The position numbers and the translations under genes were made by a program. A stretch of DNA of 64,000 nt from Deltaproteobacteria bacterium (GTDB lineage: Bacteria > Myxococcota_A > Polyangia > Haliangiales > Haliangiaceae): NCBI GenBank assembly GCA_020630875.1, contig JAHDIH010000002.1, positions 245,232-309,231 on the forward strand, in the 5' to 3' direction. Shown here piece after piece: positions 58,685-64,000 of the stretch. Position 1 is the stretch's first letter; the number at the start of each line of letters is the position of its first letter. The notes beneath the pieces were generated by a model that did no database searches, was not told the origin of the DNA, and saw only the letters and a list, made by a program, of their open reading frames with translations.

Positions 58685-59812
58685 ATGGGGTTGTTAAAAT
58701 ATCTGTCTACATCAGGAGTCGCTGTCGCAGCTTTGCTGTCGCAACCGTCAGATGCTCACGCGTGTTCCTACGTGCCGGGGAACTGTACGGGGGGAACTTT
58801 GGTCCAAGCCCATGCCGCAGTGCCAGTCAACGTACCGTACTTCAGATGGCATCCGTCGTACAACTCCGTCGCGACGATGCCAGAATTATTACAACTGGAG
58901 GATAACGTAACGATTACTGACTCCGCGGGAAACAAGATTCCGTTCACTTTAGAAATGGGACTTGGCGAAGTCCGAATCATCCCAGAAAAGTTTGAGGTGG
59001 GCGTTCAGTACACGCTTACGGCGCTGTCTGATTGTGAAACTGGCAACGTTTCCCTTGAACCCGATGGAAACGGAGGATTCAACGAAGTAGTAGAAGTCGC
59101 TCCTCCAATGGTGCATCAGTTTTCCACGTTAGAAGAGCTACCCGAACCCAGGGAGGGACTCGGGGAAGTTGATATTACGTCGGTGCACGTCGTGCCTCCA
59201 AACGTTTTTGTTGCGGTGTCCGATGATTCTTGTGGCAATCAATCGTTTAGCGATCAAACGAAAGTGTTGTTTGAGTTTGACGACAACAGCGAAATGGCTC
59301 AATGGCTAGAGCATACTTCTGGGTTCGAAGTATTGGTGGACGATTCGTCGGTTCCCTTCAACCTTGGCGATCCCGACCTCGATGGCAAAAGAACTGGTGA
59401 GGCGCTGCTTGGTCATCATTGTTTTGGTAACTCTCCCGATGATGGCACTCAAGTTCATACTTTAAAGTTGCGAACGCAGCTACTTGGCGATTGCCGCGAA
59501 GTAATTTCATCCGTTAGTACGTTTACTATCGACTGCTTTGCAGACATTGCTATATTTGATGCCGCTCCCGGGGGAATGGATGGCGTAAGCCAATCGCAAG
59601 TCAACGATATTTCCAATGGTGCCTGCTTACTTTCTCAAGCAAACGAAGAAGAGCCGGTTGCAGAAGAGCCTGAGCCCGACTTCCCTGAACCTGCGGTGAT
59701 TCCCGAGGGAGACAGCGCATGCAGTGGCGGTGGCACCACGTTGCCGCTATTGCTCATAGCATTTTTGATTCCTGGAATTGTTCGCAATAGGAAGGAACGA
59801 CAGCTATGTTAA
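58685..59812 (+). CDS. Secreted protein with MYXO-CTERM-like tail, first paralogue
   Basis: 375 residues from ATG 58685; the frame is open to 58649 but that part covers the promoter. Signal peptide MGLLKYLSTSGVAVAALLSQPSDAHA, then a Cys-rich start (CSYVPGNCTGG). Beta-sandwich-like regions follow, with VSSVSTFTIDCF-type strands (here VISSVSTFTIDC). The C-terminus has an acidic Pro/Glu linker, S-A-C-S-G-G-G, a hydrophobic helix and R-N-R-K, which is the MYXO-CTERM layout for sorting to the cell surface. Paralogous to the next gene, with which it overlaps by seven bases. Confidence 0.82.
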   Translation: MGLLKYLSTSGVAVAALLSQPSDAHACSYVPGNCTGGTLVQAHAAVPVNVPYFRWHPSYNSVATMPELLQLEDNVTITDSAGNKIPFTLEMGLGEVRIIPEKFEVGVQYTLTALSDCETGNVSLEPDGNGGFNEVVEVAPPMVHQFSTLEELPEPREGLGEVDITSVHVVPPNVFVAVSDDSCGNQSFSDQTKVLFEFDDNSEMAQWLEHTSGFEVLVDDSSVPFNLGDPDLDGKRTGEALLGHHCFGNSPDDGTQVHTLKLRTQLLGDCREVISSVSTFTIDCFADIAIFDAAPGGMDGVSQSQVNDISNGACLLSQANEEEPVAEEPEPDFPEPAVIPEGDSACSGGGTTLPLLLIAFLIPGIVRNRKERQLC

Positions 59813-60927
59813 AATCTGCAATTTTTGCGACCGTAGTTGGTTTGTCGTTTGCCGCAAGTAGAGACGCAGAAGCTTGTTCTTTTGAAAATACGCTGTGCGT
59901 TGGTGGTGGTTTCGTTTCAATGCCGAATCCAATGTTCGCGAACACACCATACCTGCGTTACAAGCCAAACGTCCACTCGCAACAAGCAGCACCACCTCTT
60001 GAGGCGGTAAGAGCGTCGATAAGTTTATCAGAGTCAGGTCAAGCCGTACCATTTTCTGTGGAGCGTGTGGGCGACGAGATTAGGGTGATTCCAGATAGTT
60101 CGTTTGAGCCGGGGAAGGTATACGACTTCGTTGGCGAGTCGTTGTGCGTGACAAGCATTTCCATGGATCCGTTCGGAAATCTTGTGGAGGAAAAAGGGCC
60201 ATCAACTCAAGCTTCTATCGCTACGCTTCAGCCCGCAGCCCCACCTACTACACTTGGGACGGTAGAAATTACAGGCGTTCATATTCTTCCAAACGGTGCG
60301 CCTTTAGTACCCCCTACTCAAGATTCTTGTGGAGGCACGAACTATGCAGAGGAAACTTACGTAGACTTTCAATTTACCCCGTCCCAAGAAGCTCAAACAT
60401 GGGCTGACTACTCAAGTTACTTTGAAGTTTTAGTAGACCGCGTGGTTGTCGATGCGACAATGCCACCGCCTGATACCAACGGAGTGATCCATGGTCGGGC
60501 CAAACTAGGCCTCTATTGTCAAAACTTCGCTGACGATGGCAGTCAATTTCATGAGTTGAAAGTACGGCGAGTCGTATTGGGAGACTGCAGCGAAGTGGTT
60601 TCGTCGATAAGTACGTTCACAATAGATTGTCTGAACGGCTTTGACGCAAACAACCCGGCTGGCTTCGACGTAATTTCAGGAGGTGTTGATAACGCAATAC
60701 CTGGCAGTGCTACTGATGCGTCTTTATCAGGTTGCACAATTGCGGCGCCTCCAGAACCCGAGGTAACTGAAGATCCGGAGCCGGAGCCGGAAACGGGAGG
60801 ACCCGTTGTTCCGGATGAAGAGACGTCCATAGACGCTCAAGGATGCAGTGGTTTGGTTGGTAGTTTCACGCTTGCCCTTTTTGTATTGCCAGTCTTTAGG
60901 CGCCGAAAAAAGGGTCCTGTGGCATAG
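59806..60927 (+). CDS. Secreted protein with MYXO-CTERM-like tail, second paralogue
   Basis: 373 residues. Signal peptide LKSAIFATVVGLSFAASRDAEA, mature start with Cys (CSFENTLCVGGG). The same domain order and shared strings as its neighbour (TLGTVEITGVHILP / GLGEVDITSVHVVP, SSYFEVLVDRV / TSGFEVLVDDS, EVVSSISTFTIDC / EVISSVSTFTIDC) show tandem duplication. The C-terminus Q-G-C-S-G, a membrane helix, then RRRKK is a stronger MYXO-CTERM match. GAAGGA before the ATG is a weak ribosome binding site, and a seven-base overlap couples the two. Confidence 0.84.
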   Translation: MLKSAIFATVVGLSFAASRDAEACSFENTLCVGGGFVSMPNPMFANTPYLRYKPNVHSQQAAPPLEAVRASISLSESGQAVPFSVERVGDEIRVIPDSSFEPGKVYDFVGESLCVTSISMDPFGNLVEEKGPSTQASIATLQPAAPPTTLGTVEITGVHILPNGAPLVPPTQDSCGGTNYAEETYVDFQFTPSQEAQTWADYSSYFEVLVDRVVVDATMPPPDTNGVIHGRAKLGLYCQNFADDGSQFHELKVRRVVLGDCSEVVSSISTFTIDCLNGFDANNPAGFDVISGGVDNAIPGSATDASLSGCTIAAPPEPEVTEDPEPEPETGGPVVPDEETSIDAQGCSGLVGSFTLALFVLPVFRRRKKGPVA

Positions 60928-60949
60928 TTGCGTACACGATGCCATTTTC

Positions 60950-60977
60950 TTGCCCCGCGCGATCCCATTAGTAATAT
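60950..60977 (+). promoter_or_regulatory. Aldo/keto reductase gene promoter, leaderless type
   Basis: TTGCCC (60950-60955), 16-base spacer, TAATAT (60972-60977), six bases to the ATG at 60984. Confidence 0.58.
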
Positions 60978-60983
60978 GGGACT

Positions 60984-61799
60984 ATGCAAACTCGCCTACT
61001 TCCAGGACGCTACCAGTCGGTTCCCGTAATTGGGCTTGGAGCATTTGCCGCATTCAACGCAAAATCTGCAAACGCTTGCCGCAGTAGATGGGAGCAAATT
61101 GATAGTTTTCAAAGTCGAGGAGGACGACTTATTGATACGGGGTCTAACTATGGAGCAGCTCCTGAGGTCGTTAGTTCTTTTGTAAAAGACAACCGTGATG
61201 ACTATCTTATCTCCTATCATTTGCAGGCAAAAACTCGGGCGCAGGGGGACACGTTACTTTCTAGAGCTATAGAGCTCTTTGATGTGTTGGATACCGTTCT
61301 AATTCACAATCAATTGGCAATCGAAGCTCATATTGACGGACTAAAGATAGCCAAAGCAAGAGGTGACATCGCCGCGATTGGGGTTTCGCAGTACCTGCCG
61401 AAATCGTTTGAGAAACTTCTTCCGCTAATTCGCCACAGAGAAATAGACTTGGTGCAGGTACCGTACAATCCGTTGGAGCGGACGGTAGAACGGCAAGTCA
61501 TCCCAGAAGCTGAGGATAAGAAAGTTGCGGTTTGCGCAGTTCTTTCACCTAAGTTTGATCCGGTCTTTCGAGGGCTGCCGCCGGAAACAGCGCTCTCAGG
61601 TTTAGAGCAAAGCGGAATCAATACGTGGTTTCAAGCGGTCGTACAGTGGGTCGTTAGCAATCCATCGATTTCTTACGTGGTGATTGACTCAGACGACCCG
61701 AATCTTCTCGAGGAGGCATGCGCAGTAGCGCGTTATCCAAGTCTTGATGGTGATATGCGAACGTACATTCGCTTGATGGCAGAAAAGTACGCCCCATAG
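60984..61799 (+). CDS. Aldo/keto reductase family protein
   Basis: 271 residues. NADPH-dependent carbonyl reductase fold (TIM barrel): VPVIGLGAFAAFNAKS, the catalytic Asp and Tyr in RLIDTGSNYGAAPEVVS, Lys in ISYHLQAKT, His in DTVLIHNQ, then AIGVSQYLPKSFEKL and VQVPYNPLER. It is somewhat short and lacks the clear C-terminal GxxxxxK-S/R cofactor motif, so activity is likely but not certain. It starts a likely co-directional run of four genes. Confidence 0.85.
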   Translation: MQTRLLPGRYQSVPVIGLGAFAAFNAKSANACRSRWEQIDSFQSRGGRLIDTGSNYGAAPEVVSSFVKDNRDDYLISYHLQAKTRAQGDTLLSRAIELFDVLDTVLIHNQLAIEAHIDGLKIAKARGDIAAIGVSQYLPKSFEKLLPLIRHREIDLVQVPYNPLERTVERQVIPEAEDKKVAVCAVLSPKFDPVFRGLPPETALSGLEQSGINTWFQAVVQWVVSNPSISYVVIDSDDPNLLEEACAVARYPSLDGDMRTYIRLMAEKYAP

Positions 61800-61819
61800 T
61801 TAATGCGGCGTTCGAAGTT

Positions 61820-62566
61820 GTGAGTTATCGGCCCGTCAAGGATGGCATTGAGAAAAGTCACCAGTTAGTGACGTATGAAGAAGTTGAGCCGCCACAGGAT
61901 TTACAGTCTTTGGTTCACTGCTTTTGGCAACTAAAAACGATTGCACCTCTTCCCCAGAACTTCGTCTATCATGTGATTCCCGATGCGTGTGCGAACCTAT
62001 TGTTTGATCAAAAGAATCTAGACGTTGCCGCAGTAACAGCGATTCATACCAAAGCGATACAGCTCGAGTTGGGGACTGATTTTCATTACATTGGAGTGCA
62101 ACTACTTCCAGGGGCGTGGCGTGGTCCACGAGAGGAAGTGCAAGACGGTCTAGTAACGGCGGCCTACGATGGCAGTTTGCCCCTTAATGAGCTCAATAGA
62201 AGTCTAAGCAATTTGGAGTTTTCCGCCCAACAAGAAGTATTAACGAAGTTTCTCAAAGGCCTTATTGCCAAGTCGCTCATCAAGGAACATGCGCTGGTTT
62301 CCAGAATTTTGCAGAACTTACAGAGGGTCAATTCAGTAGCCGAGATGGCTGAGCTAGTTGAGCTGTCTCAACGGCAATTGCAACGAAGTCTGAAATTTGC
62401 GACAGGTTTTTCGCCCCATGACTTCCTTAAGGTACTACGTCTGCAGCAGTCGCTGAGAGAAGACTATCTTGCATATTACACGGATCAATCCCACTTCATT
62501 CGCTCGTTTAAGACGGTCGTTGGGTACACGCCAGGGAAATTTCGCGAAAAATTTGATGATGTCTGA
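61820..62566 (+). CDS. AraC-family transcription regulator
   Basis: 248 residues with a GTG start, 20 bases after the reductase gene. The N-terminal half (LVHCFWQLKTIAP, YHVIPDACANLLFD, FHYIGVQLLPGAWRG) is the DUF6597-type ligand domain. The C-terminal AraC double helix-turn-helix covers VNSVAEMAELVELSQRQLQRSLKFATGFSPHDFLKVLRLQQSL and FIRSFKTVVGYTPGKFREKF. It may control its neighbours, including the VOC-family gene that follows. The ligand is unknown. Confidence 0.9.
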   Translation: MSYRPVKDGIEKSHQLVTYEEVEPPQDLQSLVHCFWQLKTIAPLPQNFVYHVIPDACANLLFDQKNLDVAAVTAIHTKAIQLELGTDFHYIGVQLLPGAWRGPREEVQDGLVTAAYDGSLPLNELNRSLSNLEFSAQQEVLTKFLKGLIAKSLIKEHALVSRILQNLQRVNSVAEMAELVELSQRQLQRSLKFATGFSPHDFLKVLRLQQSLREDYLAYYTDQSHFIRSFKTVVGYTPGKFREKFDDV

Positions 62567-62608
62567 TTTGTACAATACGAACTAACCAAACCTCCGTAGG
62601 TTGTAAGT

Positions 62609-62995
62609 ATGGAAAAAATGAAAACAAACGCTATTGGATGGTTCGATATTTATGTTGAGGATATGAGTCGCGCCGTTGCTTTCTATGAGGCAGTACTAGA
62701 GCAGAAACTGGAAGGAATTGTAGATCCTACGGGAGAAACACGAATGATGGGATTCCCGGGCGAAATGGCTAATTATGGTGCGATGGGAGCGTTGGTAAAA
62801 ACGACTCACGGATCACCAGGAGATGGCGGAACGCTCATTTACTTCACCGTAGTAGACTGCGCCATCACCGAATCGAAAGTCGTTCCTGCAGGTGGGAAGG
62901 TTTTGAGACCAAAATTCTCAATTGGGGAGTTTGGATGGGTGACTTTATGTGAAGATAGTGAAGGAAATAGATTCGGACTAAACTCGATGATATAA
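62609..62995 (+). CDS. VOC (glyoxalase/bleomycin-resistance) superfamily protein
   Basis: 128 residues. beta-alpha-beta-beta-beta modules are visible (NAIGWFDIYVEDMSRAVAFYEAVLEQKLEG and GTLIYFTVVDCAITESKVVPAGGKVLRPKF ... GWVTLCEDSEGNRFGLN). It belongs to the VOC family near PhnB/YdcZ-like single-domain proteins common beside AraC/DUF6597 regulators. A divalent metal enzyme or binding protein; substrate unknown. TAGGTT ends six bases before the ATG. Confidence 0.88.
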   Translation: MEKMKTNAIGWFDIYVEDMSRAVAFYEAVLEQKLEGIVDPTGETRMMGFPGEMANYGAMGALVKTTHGSPGDGGTLIYFTVVDCAITESKVVPAGGKVLRPKFSIGEFGWVTLCEDSEGNRFGLNSMI

Positions 62996-63030
62996 TTGGG
63001 TGTGGTTGTTTTGCAAAGCTTGCGTAGGTT

Positions 63031-63768
63031 GTGACGCTGCGCCTTTCAATTTTCGTTGGGTTATTCTTGTTGCTAACGCTGTGGGAAATTGCATCAGGAC
63101 TAAGGACGCGAGGTCGTCGCTTCAACCATAATATCGGATTGGCGGTAGTGAACGCCGGGATCGCTAAAGGCACATTTCTTCTTTTGGCGGTGGTGGTTCC
63201 CAAGAACTATGACTTTGGCCTGCTCACTTCCGTTGACCTACCCATATTTCTCGAAGCATTCATCGGCGTGGTTATCTTGGATTTTTCGATCTGGCTTCAG
63301 CATCGCCTCACCCATGAAATTCCGATATTGTGGCAACTTCATAAGGTGCATCACAGTGATCTCTCTCTTGATGTGTCGTCGGCCGTTCGGTTTCATCCGT
63401 TAGAGATTTTTATTTCAACCCTTTACAAGGGAACGGTTGTTTTTCTTTTAGCCCCCACAGTAGAGACGGTAATTATCTTCGAAGTTATCTTGAGTTCGTC
63501 GGCCCTATTTAATCATTCGAAAATACATTTGGCTCCGCCGATAGATAAGACGTTACGTGCGCTAATCGTCACGCCAAGCGTCCACTTGATGCATCATTCT
63601 ACCACCGTTTCATTGCAACGTAGCAACTTCGGATTTAGTACTACGCTTTGGGACCGAATGTTTAGAACGTACGCGAAACCGACCAATGAAGACTTCCCTG
63701 TTGGAGTGGAGGGATTGGAGTGCGATTCGCTTGCTGGGCTTCTTAAACTTCCGTTTCGAAGCGAATAG
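63031..63768 (+). CDS. Fatty acid hydroxylase / sterol desaturase family membrane protein
   Basis: 245 residues from a GTG at 63031; the exact start is uncertain because TAGGTT directly abuts it. Di-iron membrane oxygenase. Eight-His pattern: HRLTH, HKVHH, the F-N-H-S-K-I-H segment and HLMHH, set among about four membrane helices (LFLLLTLWEIASGL, GTFLLLAVVVP, FLEAFIGVVILDFSIWL). It inserts oxygen or a double bond into a lipid or sterol-like substrate; which one is unknown. It is the last gene of the reductase-regulator-VOC run and may be co-expressed. Confidence 0.9.
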   Translation: MTLRLSIFVGLFLLLTLWEIASGLRTRGRRFNHNIGLAVVNAGIAKGTFLLLAVVVPKNYDFGLLTSVDLPIFLEAFIGVVILDFSIWLQHRLTHEIPILWQLHKVHHSDLSLDVSSAVRFHPLEIFISTLYKGTVVFLLAPTVETVIIFEVILSSSALFNHSKIHLAPPIDKTLRALIVTPSVHLMHHSTTVSLQRSNFGFSTTLWDRMFRTYAKPTNEDFPVGVEGLECDSLAGLLKLPFRSE

Positions 63769-63785
63769 ATTTCGTGCATCACTTC

Positions 63786-63814
63786 TTGAATTAAACCAAA
63801 AGCCTGACAAGATT
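63786..63814 (+). promoter_or_regulatory. Promoter of the terminal lipoprotein gene, leaderless type
   Basis: TTGAAT (63786-63791), 17-base spacer, AAGATT (63809-63814), five bases to the ATG at 63820. Confidence 0.5.
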
Positions 63815-63819
63815 GCGGC

Positions 63820-64000
63820 ATGTACAAGATCTTAGGTCTATTGCTTATACTGTCAGGCTGCGTGGGTTCACGAAATACCAGCGAAACAGCCAACCACCAT
63901 ACTACCTCTAGTCAAGGATGTGAAAGGCACACCGGCAAGCATCATGGCAAGAAGAAATGCGGTGGTGGATGCAGCGGCAAGAAGGGGCATCATGGCAAGA
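63820..64000 (+). CDS. Cys/His/Lys-rich lipoprotein (3' partial)
   Basis: The frame runs from ATG 63820 off the end of the window (60 residues visible). Signal MYKILGLLLILSGC ends in lipobox L-S-G-C. The mature part is dominated by His, Gly, Lys and Cys (GKHHGKKKCGGGCSGKKGHHGK-like composition), which suggests metal binding or a repetitive basic surface protein. Short G-K-x-H-H-G-K units repeat at least twice and may continue beyond the edge. Confidence 0.72.
   Translation, partial: MYKILGLLLILSGCVGSRNTSETANHHTTSSQGCERHTGKHHGKKKCGGGCSGKKGHHGK

Overview
The window looks like a chromosomal segment of a moderate-GC, Gram-negative, myxobacterium-like bacterium (Myxococcota or a close relative). 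No rRNA or tRNA gene is visible, so this rests on gene content. It carries a CarD-type regulator, an FHA protein, a zinc-ribbon Ser/Thr kinase, PEGA and TPR proteins, a very large zinc-ribbon/TPR membrane protein, a thrombospondin type 3 repeat protein, a MopE-like metal-binding motif, many lipoproteins, and at least two secreted proteins ending in a MYXO-CTERM-like Cys + membrane helix + Arg/Lys tail. I see no phage, transposon, integron or CRISPR array. Gene density is high, with no gene-free stretch over 300 bases and frequent 4-base stop/start or stop/stop overlaps.

Layout. 1-6167: end of an unknown gene, a Sel1 lipoprotein, serS, and a 1299-aa zinc-ribbon/TPR protein. 6217-15003: a degenerate M48-like protein coupled to a dynamin-like GTPase, a convergent lipoprotein, a TPR-dynamin GTPase coupled to rnhB, then a small OB-like protein, an FAH-family enzyme, folK and an FHA protein. 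15063-19482: secreted or membrane proteins of unknown role, including a heptad-repeat basic protein. 19523-21157: an orphan PqqD-like protein, a sigma factor with a sigma54-type promoter match, and a CarD-like regulator. 21292-25169: an operon of unknown proteins with a sulfite-oxidase-fold molybdoenzyme and a ComEA-like lipoprotein, then a DUF2853 protein and fdhD. 25221-34808: HD phosphohydrolase, sulfatase-like lipoprotein, outer-membrane protein, reductase, MopE-motif lipoprotein, and a papain-like lipoprotein protease with a lamin-tail domain. 34907-38123: gatCAB. 38278-46289: TSP3 protein, trmB, a solitary DNA methyltransferase, DUF971, nitroreductase, PEGA protein. 46325-49188: two CDP-alcohol phosphotransferases flanking a phospho-alcohol nucleotidyltransferase, with a convergent methyltransferase. 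49269-55414: LysR remnant, Cas4/RecB-like nuclease, zinc-ribbon protein, fabH, an ECF sigma with a membrane partner, an outer-membrane protein, radC. 55491-64000: Ser/Thr kinase, lipoprotein, tandem secreted paralogues, aldo/keto reductase, AraC regulator, VOC protein, sterol-desaturase-family protein, and a truncated Cys/His/Lys-rich lipoprotein.

The most general observation is a promoter pattern. Many genes have a TTG-type -35 element, a 16-18 base spacer, a TANNNT-like -10 element, and then only 5-7 bases before the start codon, with no ribosome binding site. These genes should be transcribed as leaderless mRNAs. I used the pattern to choose several starts. A few genes (the CarD-like regulator, the heptad-repeat protein, gatB) instead have a normal leader with a Shine-Dalgarno sequence.

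The best candidates for a little-described system are the pseudo-peptidase/tandem-dynamin locus (6217-11979) and the CDP-alcohol head-group locus (46325-48578). All functional assignments come from reading motifs by eye; no database search was run.
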